NCBI RefSeq assembly: GCF_005780165.1
Contig: NZ_VAUV01000001.1
Coordinates: forward strand, 248,001 to 312,000
Direction: 5' to 3'
DNA: 64,000 nt
From: Phragmitibacter flavus
GTDB lineage: Bacteria; Verrucomicrobiota; Verrucomicrobiia; Verrucomicrobiales; Verrucomicrobiaceae
This document shows positions 10,084 to 18,744 of this stretch, piece after piece. The position numbers and the translations under genes are program-made. Every line of letters begins with the position of its first letter. The stretch's first letter is position 1. The notes beneath the pieces are model-generated. The model was not told the origin of the DNA, did no database searches, and saw only the letters and a list, made by a program, of their open reading frames with translations.

Positions 10084-10434
10084 ATGAGAGTCAATAATTA
10101 CAATTATGTGTGCTTCGGATGCCGGACGTCAATTCGACATCCTTCATCAGCGGATCGGGCACCGAAATGCCTCACCTGTGAAGCCGAATGTTTCTGCCTC
10201 GGATACAAAGTGGAGGTTCCCCGACATGCCGATGTCAAAGCTTGGCAGAATCTCGAAAAAGAGTGCCGACGTCGACAACAGATGCACGAAGAAGAACGGA
10301 TGCTCATTCGGGTTAGACGACAACATTTTCTGGAGCAAGAGATCCAGAGACTCGAAGCGATGCCTGAAAACCGGGATCGCAGGCGACAGATCAAAAACTT
10401 ACAAGATCAGCTCGCAAGGATCATCGAAAATTAG
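10084..10434 (+). CDS. small zinc-ribbon protein with basic coiled coil
   Basis: 116 residues. The N-terminal third has a CxxC pair (VCFGCR) and a second one (KCLTC, followed by CFC), enough for a zinc ribbon. The rest (about 50-116) is a highly charged helix with heptad-like spacing of Arg, Glu and Leu. ATG at 10084. No family name is recognised. It follows the exporter genes by 80 bases on the same strand but nothing ties it to transport; nucleic-acid binding is a guess from its basic, zinc-ribbon character. Confidence 0.6.
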   Translation: MRVNNYNYVCFGCRTSIRHPSSADRAPKCLTCEAECFCLGYKVEVPRHADVKAWQNLEKECRRRQQMHEEERMLIRVRRQHFLEQEIQRLEAMPENRDRRRQIKNLQDQLARIIEN

Positions 10435-10571
10435 GCCAATCATGAGTTGTAGGTCGAAGCGGAACTTCGCAGTGCCTCCCTACCTAGGGCGACTCTGATT
10501 ATAAGTTCCCAATGGAATCGAATGATTGCAGAACTTGATGCTTTTACTGTAAACAAGTTAGCAGTCCCGCC

Positions 10572-11996
10572 ATGAAATCAACGCTTCCTTGTTTCATCTT
10601 TCTCTTTTTGTGCTCGGTGGCCCCGGAACTTTTTGCGGTCGAATCGAAGCGACCCAACATCGTCTTCATCGTTGCCGACGATCTTGGATACGGCGAGCTT
10701 GGTTGCTACGGCGGAAAGGAGATCCCCACACCGAACCTTGATCAGCTCGCAGCGGATGGGTTGCGATTCACCAATGGCTACGTCACGGCGCCGTTCTGTG
10801 CGGCTTCACGCGCGGGGTTGCTGACCGGGCGTTTTCAGACTCGCTTCGGGTTTGAGTTTAATCCTATTGGCGCAAAGAATGTGGAGCCGGGTATTGGTTT
10901 GCCGGTGAGCGAGAAGACCGTCGCTGACCGGCTCCGCGATGTGGGTTACGTAACTGGTCTTGTCGGGAAGTGGCATCTCGGGGGAACGGCGCCTTTTCAT
11001 CCGCAGCGTCGGGGGTTCGACGAATTTTTTGGCTATCTGCATGAGGGCCATTTTTATGTGCCGCCGCCGTGGAAAGGCGTGACGACCTGGCTGCGTCGCA
11101 AGACCCTTCCGGGTGGCGGCAAGGGACGTTGGACTTCGCCCGATGGTCGCGTGGTGTGGAGCACTCATCTGGGGATCAATGAGCATGAATACGACACCGA
11201 CAACCCGCTCCTGCGTGGAAGCCAGCCGGTGGAGGAAAGGGCAAATCTGACCGATGCGTTCACGCGTGAGGCTTGTGATTTCATCGAGCGGCATCGCACG
11301 CAGCCATTCTTTCTGTATCTTGCTCACAGCGCGGTGCACAGTCCGATGCAGGGGGCGGACGACTACATGAAAAAGTTTGCGCACATCGAAGACATCCAAC
11401 GTCGGATCTTCGCGGCCATGCTGGCGCATCTGGACGACAGCGTTGGTGCGGTAATCGCGAAATTGCGCGAGACGGGTGTCGAAGAAAACACGCTGGTAGT
11501 TTTCTTGAGTGACAATGGTGGGCCCACGAAAGAACTCACGTCGAGCAACGCGCCGCTGCGCGGAGGCAAAGGGCAACTGTGGGAGGGAGGCATTCGCGTG
11601 CCGATGATTATCTCATGGAAAAGTGCGGGACGGGTCGGACGGGTGATCGAAGATCCGATGATTTCAATGGATGCCACGGTCACGGCATTGGAAGTTGCAG
11701 GTGCCGGATCGGATGAGTTAAAAAAGCTCGACGCCATAAGTCTGATGCCGTTGCTGACTGAACAAATGAATGAAGTGCCAGATCGTCCGCTGTTCTGGCG
11801 GATGGGCAAAAGAAACGCGATGCGCAGTGGTGATTGGAAGCTCATCCGCGATGGCGGGGAATGGGAGTTGTATGACCTCGCGCGTGACATCGGCGAATTG
11901 AACAATCTTGCCGCCCGGGAACCCGACCGCGTAAGGCAGATGTCCAGGTTGTGGGAAGAATGGAGCGCTGAACAAAGTGAACCGCTTTGGAAATGA
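10572..11996 (+). CDS. secreted sulfatase, S1 type (arylsulfatase-like)
   Basis: Hydrolyses sulfate esters, in this phylum usually on polysaccharides. A signal peptide (about residues 1-22) is followed directly by the S1 opening RPNIVFIVADDLGYGELGCYG, whose Asp pair binds calcium. The formylglycine site is Cys76 in C-A-A-S-R followed by AGLLTG, so the usual Pro is Ala. GKWHLGG, FLYLAHSAVHSP, VVFLSDNGGP and the late RGGKGQLWEGGIRVP complete the alkaline-phosphatase-like fold. 474 residues is normal. It stands alone between the zinc-ribbon gene and ada-alkA; no maturase is in the window. Confidence 0.93.
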   Translation: MKSTLPCFIFLFLCSVAPELFAVESKRPNIVFIVADDLGYGELGCYGGKEIPTPNLDQLAADGLRFTNGYVTAPFCAASRAGLLTGRFQTRFGFEFNPIGAKNVEPGIGLPVSEKTVADRLRDVGYVTGLVGKWHLGGTAPFHPQRRGFDEFFGYLHEGHFYVPPPWKGVTTWLRRKTLPGGGKGRWTSPDGRVVWSTHLGINEHEYDTDNPLLRGSQPVEERANLTDAFTREACDFIERHRTQPFFLYLAHSAVHSPMQGADDYMKKFAHIEDIQRRIFAAMLAHLDDSVGAVIAKLRETGVEENTLVVFLSDNGGPTKELTSSNAPLRGGKGQLWEGGIRVPMIISWKSAGRVGRVIEDPMISMDATVTALEVAGAGSDELKKLDAISLMPLLTEQMNEVPDRPLFWRMGKRNAMRSGDWKLIRDGGEWELYDLARDIGELNNLAAREPDRVRQMSRLWEEWSAEQSEPLWK

Positions 11997-12091
11997 ACGG
12001 GCGGATGAAGTGTTTCGGTTTCAGGTAGATTGATTTCCATCCATGTCCGAAAACGGCGAGCGCGATCTTTCAGATGCGTTAGCTTGTAGGC

Positions 12092-13582
12092 ATGTCAGCA
12101 CCTCCAGATCCGGAACTTTGCTATCATGCGTTGAAGGCGCATGACCGGCGGTTTGACGGGGTGTTTTTTGTGGGGGTGACCTCGACGGGGATCTATTGTC
12201 GACCGGTCTGCACGGCGCGGGTGCCGAAGCGCGAGAACTGCCGCTTTTTTCATCATGCAGCGGGAGCTGAGGCGATGGGGTTTCGACCATGTTTGCGTTG
12301 CCGACCGGAGCTGGCGCCGGGTCTTTCAAATTCAGATGCGACTGCCAGCGTGGATGCGATTGACCGGCTGTCCCATGCGGCTTTGCAACAGATTGAGTTG
12401 GGTGCCTTGAGTGATGGCGAAAGCCTGGAGTCGCTGGCGGAAGACTTGGGAGTTTCGTCCCGACACTTGCGTCGGGCGGTGCAGCAGAGCTTTGGCGTGA
12501 GTCCGATTGAACTTGCCCAGACGCACCGGCTGCTGATGGCAAAGCGGTTGTTGACCGAGACATCGTTGTCGGTCACCGAGGTTGCCTTGGCAAGTGGGTT
12601 TAGGAGTTTGCGACGGTTCAATGCGCTGTTCCAGACTCGCTATGGGCTGAATCCCACGGGCCTTCGGAAGGGCGTTTCCGCTGGTCAGAAGACAGACGGC
12701 GATCTGTTGCTATTGACGCTTTCCTATCGTCCTCCGCTGGCTTGGCGGGTGCTGCTTGCTTATCTAAAACGACGTGCCATTCCCGGGGTGGAGCTTGTCA
12801 CTGATACCCACTATGCGCGCACGGTTTCGATTGGTGATTGTCGGGGTTGGGTGCGCGTGAGTCATCTCGAATCGATTCATGCTTTGGAGGTCGAACTCTC
12901 ATCAAGTTTGCTGCCAGTGCTACCCAAGGTGCTTGGGCGCATTCGACAAGTGTTTGATCTGGACGCGAATCCGGAAATGATCGCCGCTCATTTTTCCGGT
13001 GATCGACTGTTGGGGCCGATGGTCCAAAGAGAACCCGGGCTGCGCGTTCCTGGTGCTTTCGATGGTTTTGAAACGGCGTTGCGCACCATTCTTGGTCAGC
13101 AGGTGACGGTCGCAGCGGCCACAACGATGATGGCCCGATTGAACGCGGCATTTGTGGAACCAGCGAGCACGCCCATCCCCGAATTGAATCGGTGGCCATT
13201 GCGTGCGGGTCGGATTGCAAGTCTTCAGATGGATGATCTAGGCAGGCTCGGCGTCATCCGCCAGCGGAGCGCGTGTATTCTGGCCTTGGCGGCCGAAGTG
13301 GTATCGAAAAAGGTTCGACTTGCACCCGGATTGCATGCGGCCCAAACGATGAGTCGGTTGCTTGATATTCCGGGCATCGGCGCCTGGACGGTCGAATACC
13401 TGAGCATGCGGGTGTTGCGCTGGCCGGACGCGTTTCCGGCTTCGGATCTTGGGGTGCGAATGGCTTTGGGTCGCATCACGGCCAAAGAAGCGGAAAAACG
13501 CTCATCAGCCTGGAGACCTTGGCGCGCTTATGCGGTGCAACACCTCTGGCATTCCCTTGAAACCACAAAAATCTCGTCATGA
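12092..13582 (+). CDS. Ada regulator fused to AlkA 3-methyladenine DNA glycosylase
   Basis: 496-residue adaptive-response fusion. The N-terminal Ada zinc domain has Cys36, Cys40, Cys67 and Cys70; one of these accepts methyl groups from DNA phosphotriesters and turns the protein into an activator. An AraC-type helix-turn-helix follows (about residues 105-190, SLESLAEDLGVSSRHLRRAV). An AlkA N-domain (about 205-290) and HhH-GPD glycosylase domain come next, with LDIPGIGAWTVEYLSMR and catalytic Asp452 in ASDLGV. The O6-methylguanine transferase domain of E. coli Ada is missing here and is supplied by the next gene, whose ATG overlaps this stop by four bases. Confidence 0.94.
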   Translation: MSAPPDPELCYHALKAHDRRFDGVFFVGVTSTGIYCRPVCTARVPKRENCRFFHHAAGAEAMGFRPCLRCRPELAPGLSNSDATASVDAIDRLSHAALQQIELGALSDGESLESLAEDLGVSSRHLRRAVQQSFGVSPIELAQTHRLLMAKRLLTETSLSVTEVALASGFRSLRRFNALFQTRYGLNPTGLRKGVSAGQKTDGDLLLLTLSYRPPLAWRVLLAYLKRRAIPGVELVTDTHYARTVSIGDCRGWVRVSHLESIHALEVELSSSLLPVLPKVLGRIRQVFDLDANPEMIAAHFSGDRLLGPMVQREPGLRVPGAFDGFETALRTILGQQVTVAAATTMMARLNAAFVEPASTPIPELNRWPLRAGRIASLQMDDLGRLGVIRQRSACILALAAEVVSKKVRLAPGLHAAQTMSRLLDIPGIGAWTVEYLSMRVLRWPDAFPASDLGVRMALGRITAKEAEKRSSAWRPWRAYAVQHLWHSLETTKISS

Positions 13583-14085
13583 ACCCGATCTATTTTTCTT
13601 ATTATGCGAGCCCGGTTGGAACCCTGCTGTTGAGCAGTCACGGACAAGCCTTGAATGGCGTTTGGATCGTGGGAGAAAGTCACGCACCTCGAGTAGATGC
13701 GACCTGGGTGCCAGATGAGCACCGGTTCGCAAAGGCCAAGGAACAGTTCGATGCCTATTTTGCGGGTGAGCTTCAAACCTTTGATCTCGAACATGCCGCG
13801 TGCATGGGCACCGGTTTTCAACAGCAGGTCTGGAAAGCGCTGGCGGAAATTCCTTATGGTTCAACGATCAGTTATGCGGAGCTGGCACGGCGGATTGGAA
13901 ATCCAGCAGCGGTGCGGGCGGTGGGATCGGCGAATGGTCGTAATCCGATTTCGATCATCGTGCCGTGTCATCGGGTGATCGGAGCGAATGGTTCGCTTAC
14001 CGGCTACGGCGGTGGATTGGCGGCAAAAAAGTGGTTGTTGGAACATGAAGCGCGACACGCGTTCTCGACGTTCACGCTTCAATGA
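13579..14085 (+). CDS. ogt: methylated-DNA--[protein]-cysteine S-methyltransferase
   Basis: Suicide repair protein that moves O6-alkyl groups from guanine to its own cysteine. 168 residues. The C-terminal domain has the DNA-binding helix with RAVGSANGRNPISI and the active site PCHRV with Cys130. FQQQVWKALAEIPYGSTISYAELA is the usual lead-in. The ATG at 13579 overlaps the ada-alkA stop (ATGA), so translation is coupled and alkylation damage should induce both. I use the symbol for the free-standing form. Confidence 0.95.
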   Translation: MNPIYFSYYASPVGTLLLSSHGQALNGVWIVGESHAPRVDATWVPDEHRFAKAKEQFDAYFAGELQTFDLEHAACMGTGFQQQVWKALAEIPYGSTISYAELARRIGNPAAVRAVGSANGRNPISIIVPCHRVIGANGSLTGYGGGLAAKKWLLEHEARHAFSTFTLQ

Positions 14086-14149
14086 TGATGATTGACGGGG
14101 CGGACTTGCGATGCGAAGCAGGTGGTCCACTTAACCGATTTTTCATTTT

Positions 14150-14545
14150 ATGGCTACTGCACGCGAAAAAGGCATTCAATTTCTCAAGGACAACGCCACC
14201 AAGGAGGGCGTGACCACCACAGCCAGTGGGCTACAATACAAAGTCCTCACCGAAGGAACCGGTAAAAGCCCAAAGGCGACCGATACGGTGGTGGTTCACT
14301 ACAAGGGCACGCTTCTCAATGGCGAGGAATTCGACAGTTCTTATGCGCGTCGTGAACCGGCGGAATTTCCGTTGAACCGCGTTATCAAGGGCTGGACCGA
14401 AGGGGTGCAGTTAATGAACGTGGGTTCGAAATTTGAGTTCTACATTCCTTCCGAGCTTGCTTATGGCAGCCGCGGCGCGGGCGGTGACATCGGCCCGGAT
14501 GAGACGCTGATTTTCCAGGTGGAATTGCTGAAGATCTGGGATTGA
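14150..14545 (+). CDS. FKBP-type peptidyl-prolyl cis-trans isomerase
   Basis: Protein-folding catalyst. 131 residues: a short helical start (AREKGIQFLKDNATKEGV) typical of the dimerising Mip/FklB class, then one complete FKBP domain with TTASGLQYKVL, DTVVVHYKGTLLNGEEFDSS, WTEGVQLMNVGSKFEFYIPSELAYG and the closing TLIFQVELL. No signal peptide, so cytoplasmic as read. It runs towards the glycine-zipper gene, with a hairpin between the two. Confidence 0.93.
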   Translation: MATAREKGIQFLKDNATKEGVTTTASGLQYKVLTEGTGKSPKATDTVVVHYKGTLLNGEEFDSSYARREPAEFPLNRVIKGWTEGVQLMNVGSKFEFYIPSELAYGSRGAGGDIGPDETLIFQVELLKIWD

Positions 14546-14567
14546 TCGCAACTAAGATTTGAATTGG

Positions 14568-14589
14568 GGAGGGACAGGAATGTCCCTCC
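14568..14589. terminator. bidirectional hairpin between convergent genes
   Basis: Perfect 9-bp stem GGAGGGACA/TGTCCCTCC with loop GGAA, 22 bases after the FKBP stop and 11 bases after (on the minus strand) the glycine-zipper stop. There is no long U-run. It shares the core GGGACA...TGTCCC with a hairpin at 24457. Confidence 0.6.
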
Positions 14590-14599
14590 TCCTATTTGA

Positions 14600-15106
14600 T
14601 TAAGCCCAGCGATTCCAGACGGCTTTAACGGCGGGTTGGGCTTGTTCCCAGCTGAGACGAGAATCGCCTTTCGCTTCTTGCCAGCGTCCTTTGAGGATGC
14701 CTTCGAGATCTTCGAAACTGCTGGTGCGTTGCAGCTCTTTGGTTTCGTAGCCAAGCCGGTAGGCGGGGGCGTAGTCGGCAAAGTTATATTGAGGATCGAA
14801 GTAGGCTTCGTTGCCGCATTGCTGCTGCCAGTGCGATTCTTCCGACTCTGGACTGATGGCTTCCACGGCGCGGTCGGTTGGATCTTGGGACTCAGCCACA
14901 TTCTTGCCCATGAGTCCGCCGGCAACTGATCCAGCCGCGGCACCAATCACGATGCCCACGGGACCACCGACGGCACCAATGGCAGCACCGGTGAGACCTC
15001 CGCCCAAGGCACCAACTCCGGTTCCAACCGGGTGGGAGCTGGGTTCACCCGTGATGGGATCGAGGTTCTGATCGTGTTCCAATTCTGCTTCGCGTTCGGT
15101 TTCCAT
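14600..15106 (-). CDS. glycine-zipper stress-type protein (copy 1)
   Basis: 168 residues. After a short acidic start, residues about 27-68 form a glycine zipper (repeated GxxxG with Ala/Val) able to make a membrane hairpin. The C-terminal half has the soluble motif ADYAPAYRLGYE and ends LSWEQAQPAVKAVWNRW, a module seen in many small bacterial stress-response proteins of unknown mechanism. It is a tandem paralogue of the gene at 15127-15639, 20 bases upstream on the same strand; the two agree closely in the zipper and in the tail. No signal peptide. An envelope or dehydration-stress role is inference. Confidence 0.75.
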   Translation of the reverse strand: METEREAELEHDQNLDPITGEPSSHPVGTGVGALGGGLTGAAIGAVGGPVGIVIGAAAGSVAGGLMGKNVAESQDPTDRAVEAISPESEESHWQQQCGNEAYFDPQYNFADYAPAYRLGYETKELQRTSSFEDLEGILKGRWQEAKGDSRLSWEQAQPAVKAVWNRWA

Positions 15107-15126
15107 GGGTGTTTATTTGGTTCGGT

Positions 15127-15639
15127 TTAACTCTCCCGGGTAGCATTTCGGTCCCAGGCGGCTTTGATGGCGGGTTGGGCCTGTTCCCAGCTCAGCGGTG
15201 ATTTGCCTTTCGACGACTCCCACAAATAGCGAAGGTTGGCTTCTTGATTTTCGAACCTGCTGACGGATTGCAGTTCCTTGGTTTCATACCCGAGACGGTA
15301 GGCGGGGGCATAATCGGCATACGTAAACCGATCGTCGAAGTAGGGTTCGTCGTGGCAGTGGTAGGCCCAGTAGGACGCTTCGGAGGCGGGGGTGGAAGAG
15401 GAAGGGATGCCGTGGGATTGAAGGTGGGCGGGTTCGGCCACATTCTTGCCGAGCAATCCTCCGGCGACCAGGCCTGCCACCGCTCCGATCATGGCGGCGA
15501 TGGGACCACCGACTGCACCGAGGGCGGCTCCGGTGATGCCTCCGCTGAGGGCTCCGATACTGGTGCCGACGGGGTCGATGGCCGTTCCCGCAGGAGCGGG
15601 GTCATGGGAAAGTTGGCGGTGCTGGCGCTGGCTGGTCAT
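15127..15639 (-). CDS. glycine-zipper stress-type protein (copy 2)
   Basis: 170 residues with the same plan as the next gene: disordered start, glycine zipper at about residues 27-70 (GALSGGITGAALGAVGG...), then ADYAPAYRLGYETKELQ and a tail with LSWEQAQPAIKAAWDR. The linker between zipper and motif differs most between copies. First gene of a two-gene operon, divergent from miaB with about 94 bases between the start codons. Confidence 0.75.
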   Translation of the reverse strand: MTSQRQHRQLSHDPAPAGTAIDPVGTSIGALSGGITGAALGAVGGPIAAMIGAVAGLVAGGLLGKNVAEPAHLQSHGIPSSSTPASEASYWAYHCHDEPYFDDRFTYADYAPAYRLGYETKELQSVSRFENQEANLRYLWESSKGKSPLSWEQAQPAIKAAWDRNATRES

Positions 15640-15733
15640 GATAAAGGGGATTCGTGCGCCAGGGAGTTTCTGCGCGTGCTTTTGGCGTGGACGTTGTCAA
15701 CTGGACGATTGTGTGTCATGGTGGCGGCCCTCC

Positions 15734-17110
15734 ATGCCGCGCGTTTATATCAAGACTTATGGCTGCCAGATGAATGAACGTGATTCCGAACAGGTTTCAC
15801 AAATGTTCATCGAGCGTGGCTATACCATGACGCCGACGGAGATGGATGCGGATGTGGTGCTGATCAACACGTGCTCGGTGCGCGATCAGGCGGAGCAGAA
15901 GGCGATTGGCAAGATGGGGATGGTGAACAAAAATGTGCGGCGTCACCGTCCGCATTTGGTGACGGGTTTTATGGGGTGCATGGCGCAGAGCCGTGGCGGC
16001 GAGTTGCTGGATCTGGGAAAATCGAAGGTGGATCTGGTGGTGGGCACGCAGAAATATCACCGCGTGGTGGAGTATGTGGAGCAGCTGGTGCGCAATCGTG
16101 AAGAGCGGCAGATGGATGAGGAACGGTTTTCGATCGTGGATGTGGCTGAGGAGGAGGCTTCGCAGAACAGCATTCGCGATCACATTTTGAAGGACGGGCA
16201 GGCGACGGCGTTTGTGAGCATCATGCAGGGCTGCAACATGAAATGCACATTTTGCATTGTGCCTTACACGCGGGGCGGAGAGCGCGGCAGGCCGATTGCG
16301 GAGATCGTCGAGGAGGTGCGTCGGCTGGCGGATCGCGGGGTGAAGGAGGTGACATTGCTGGGGCAGATCGTGAATTTGTATGGTCGGCATGAGTTCCCGG
16401 CGGTGGATGGCAAGAGTCCGTTTGTGCAATTGCTTGAAGGAGTGCATGGCGTGGACGGGATTGAGCGGATCAGGTTCACGAGTCCGCATCCAATTGGATA
16501 CAAAAAGGATCTGATTGAGGCGTTTACGTATCTGCCGAAGCTGGCCGAGCATGTGCATCTGCCGTTGCAGAGCGGGTCGGATGCCATCTTAAAAAGGATG
16601 CACCGGCCTTACACGACGGCGCGATTTGAGGAGTTGGTGGCAAAAATTCGCGAAGCGCGGCCGGGGATTGCGGTGACGACGGACATCATCGTGGGGTTCC
16701 CGGGCGAGACGGAGGAGAATTACCTGGAGACGCGGGCGTTGTGCGACCGGGTGAAATTTGAGAACGCGTTCATTTTCCGTTATTCAAAACGACGTGGGAC
16801 GCCTGCGGCAGAAATGGATGAGTCGATCCAGGTGTCGGAACGGGTGAAAGAGGAGCGGAATCAGGATTTGCTGGCGCTGGTGAATGGTCACGTGCAGGCG
16901 AAGTATGCGGAACTGGTGGGGCAGAAGGTGGAAATTCTTTGCGAGGGTCCGAGCAAAACGGTGTCGACACGACTGATGGGGCGCACGCGGACCAACAAGA
17001 TCGTCGTGTTTGATGGCAATCCGGCGCGGCATGTAGGGCAGATTTTTGACGTGCAGGTGAGCGGGTTTGAGAATTTCACGCTTTACGCGGATGCGATTCT
17101 CTCCGACTAG
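15734..17110 (+). CDS. miaB: tRNA-2-methylthio-N6-isopentenyladenosine synthase
   Basis: Radical-SAM methylthiotransferase modifying A37 of tRNAs that read UNN codons. 458 residues from the ATG at 15734, which gives the standard start MPRVYIKTYGCQMNE; the frame is open 96 codons further up but that part is antisense to the glycine-zipper gene. The N-terminal domain supplies Cys11 and the cysteines in INTCSVRDQAE and GFMGCMAQ for the auxiliary cluster. The radical-SAM cluster is Cys167-x3-Cys171-x2-Cys174 in CNMKCTFCIVPYTRG. A C-terminal TRAM domain is present (about 390-455). Its partner miaA is not in the window. Confidence 0.95.
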   Translation: MPRVYIKTYGCQMNERDSEQVSQMFIERGYTMTPTEMDADVVLINTCSVRDQAEQKAIGKMGMVNKNVRRHRPHLVTGFMGCMAQSRGGELLDLGKSKVDLVVGTQKYHRVVEYVEQLVRNREERQMDEERFSIVDVAEEEASQNSIRDHILKDGQATAFVSIMQGCNMKCTFCIVPYTRGGERGRPIAEIVEEVRRLADRGVKEVTLLGQIVNLYGRHEFPAVDGKSPFVQLLEGVHGVDGIERIRFTSPHPIGYKKDLIEAFTYLPKLAEHVHLPLQSGSDAILKRMHRPYTTARFEELVAKIREARPGIAVTTDIIVGFPGETEENYLETRALCDRVKFENAFIFRYSKRRGTPAAEMDESIQVSERVKEERNQDLLALVNGHVQAKYAELVGQKVEILCEGPSKTVSTRLMGRTRTNKIVVFDGNPARHVGQIFDVQVSGFENFTLYADAILSD

Positions 17111-17153
17111 CAGCGTCGCACTTCGACGACCGATTTCATTTCCACCTTCCTCC

Positions 17154-17744
17154 ATGCAAGCTCTCTACGACTGGATTTTTCATCAGAATGCCGATGGCAG
17201 CGGGCTGACGCTGAAGACGGCGGGCCTGATCCTTGGGCTGGCTTTGCTGGGCAAACACCTTTGGGCTTGGTTGAATGTGGACACGGTCAGTTCCTTTCTG
17301 AAGGCATTTCCACGCAGCCGGTTCTGGGGCGTGGCTTTGATGGTGGTTTGCCTGGCGTGGAGCATGTTCCTCGCACTTCACATGGACATGGGAGAGTTTT
17401 TCACCATGCGGCGCTGGCTGCTGATGATTTTGCCGGCGACTTTCATTTTGGTGGTGATGTATGTGCCGGAGTTTCTGGCAGTGCGGGCATTGGGGACTCT
17501 GCTGCTACTGGCGGCTTCGCCGGTGTTGCATGCGTCGTTTTTGCAGCCTCAGATCAGCCGTCTGCTGCTGCCGATTTTGGCATATGCATGGATCATCGGT
17601 GGCATGTTTCTTGTTGGGATGCCCTATCTGATGCGGGATGCGGTGACGTGGTTGACCCAGTCGAAGGGCCGGATGAAAGCGGCGGCGCTGGCGGGAGCGG
17701 CTTACGGGGCGTTGATTCTGGTGTTTGCGCTGACCAGCTGGTGA
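17154..17744 (+). CDS. integral membrane protein, unknown function
   Basis: 196 residues, about six hydrophobic helices (for example LKTAGLILGLALLG, FWGVALMVVCLAW, LLMILPATFILVVMYV, AAALAGAAYGALILVFAL). The ATG at 17154 is chosen because the upstream extension overlaps the end of miaB and is unlike a membrane protein. Seven bases separate its stop from the glycosyltransferase start, so the two are probably co-transcribed; an envelope-glycan connection is inferred from that. No family recognised. Confidence 0.75.
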   Translation: MQALYDWIFHQNADGSGLTLKTAGLILGLALLGKHLWAWLNVDTVSSFLKAFPRSRFWGVALMVVCLAWSMFLALHMDMGEFFTMRRWLLMILPATFILVVMYVPEFLAVRALGTLLLLAASPVLHASFLQPQISRLLLPILAYAWIIGGMFLVGMPYLMRDAVTWLTQSKGRMKAAALAGAAYGALILVFALTSW

Positions 17745-17751
17745 TTGGCCT

Positions 17752-18699
17752 ATGTCGATGGGCAAACAACGGCGGGTGCTGGTGATCCGCGGCGGGGCGG
17801 TGGGCGATTTCATCCTGACTTTGCCGGCGATTGAACTGCTGCGCGAGAATATCGCGGGGGTTCATTTGGAGGTGTTGGGTTATGCGCCGATCATTGAGCT
17901 GGCGAAGGCGGGGGGACTGGCGGAGCAGACACGCAGTCTTGAGCATGCGTCGATGGCCAAGCTTTTTGTGCCGAATGCCACGATTGATCCGGCATTGGTG
18001 GAATACCTGTGCGGGTTCAATTTGGTGGTGAGTTATCTGTATGATCCCGACGGCTATTTTCGGGGGAATCTGGAGCGGATCGGGGTGAAGACCCTGCTGG
18101 AGGTGCCGCATCGAGTGGAGGCGGGCAAGGGACATGCGGCGGAGCAACTGGCCAAACCGTTGGAGAAGCTGGCGATGTTTTTGGATAATCCGGCTTCACG
18201 ATTGAAGATCGAATGTGGGGAAATGTTGGAAGGCGACGTGCTCGCGGTGCATCCAGGCAGTGGATCGCTGTTGAAGAACTGGCCGGTCGATCGTTGGATT
18301 TCTTCGGGCGCGGCATTGATGAAGTCTTTTCCACAGTTGAAGCTGGCGTTGATCACCGGCGAGGCGGAACGGGAACGGGGCATCACGGAGAAGGTATTGG
18401 AAGGATGGAAAGGGCTCAGGGTGGAGCACTGGGATCAATTGCCTTTGCCGGAGCTGGCCAGTCGGTTGTCCGGTTGTCGGGGATTTATGGGGCATGACAG
18501 CGGCATTTCGCATCTGGCGGCGGCCTGCGGGGTGCCATGTTTGTTGTTCTTCGGTCCGACCGATCCGGCGATCTGGGCGCCGAGGAACAGCGGCGTGGAA
18601 GTTTTTGTCGAGGCTGGAGGAAATCTTGCTGGGCTGAGCCTGTCGCAGGGTTTGGCACTGATGGAGGATTTTGCGACGAGACTGGTCAATAAAAAATGA
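17752..18699 (+). CDS. glycosyltransferase family 9 (heptosyltransferase-like)
   Basis: 315 residues, GT-B fold. The N-terminus VLVIRGGAVGDFILTLPAIELL is the family-9 opening. The C-terminal nucleotide-sugar domain has VHPGSGSLLKNWP and the late HDSGISHLAAACGVPCLLFFGPTDPAIWAP, both diagnostic. These enzymes add heptose or related sugars to lipopolysaccharide core at the inner face of the inner membrane. No signal peptide. The acceptor here is unknown. It follows the membrane protein by seven bases and precedes the kinase gene by 45. Confidence 0.9.
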   Translation: MSMGKQRRVLVIRGGAVGDFILTLPAIELLRENIAGVHLEVLGYAPIIELAKAGGLAEQTRSLEHASMAKLFVPNATIDPALVEYLCGFNLVVSYLYDPDGYFRGNLERIGVKTLLEVPHRVEAGKGHAAEQLAKPLEKLAMFLDNPASRLKIECGEMLEGDVLAVHPGSGSLLKNWPVDRWISSGAALMKSFPQLKLALITGEAERERGITEKVLEGWKGLRVEHWDQLPLPELASRLSGCRGFMGHDSGISHLAAACGVPCLLFFGPTDPAIWAPRNSGVEVFVEAGGNLAGLSLSQGLALMEDFATRLVNKK

Positions 18700-18744
18700 T
18701 GCGCAAGCTTGTCCGTTGCGCTTCTTCCACTAAATAATGTGCTC

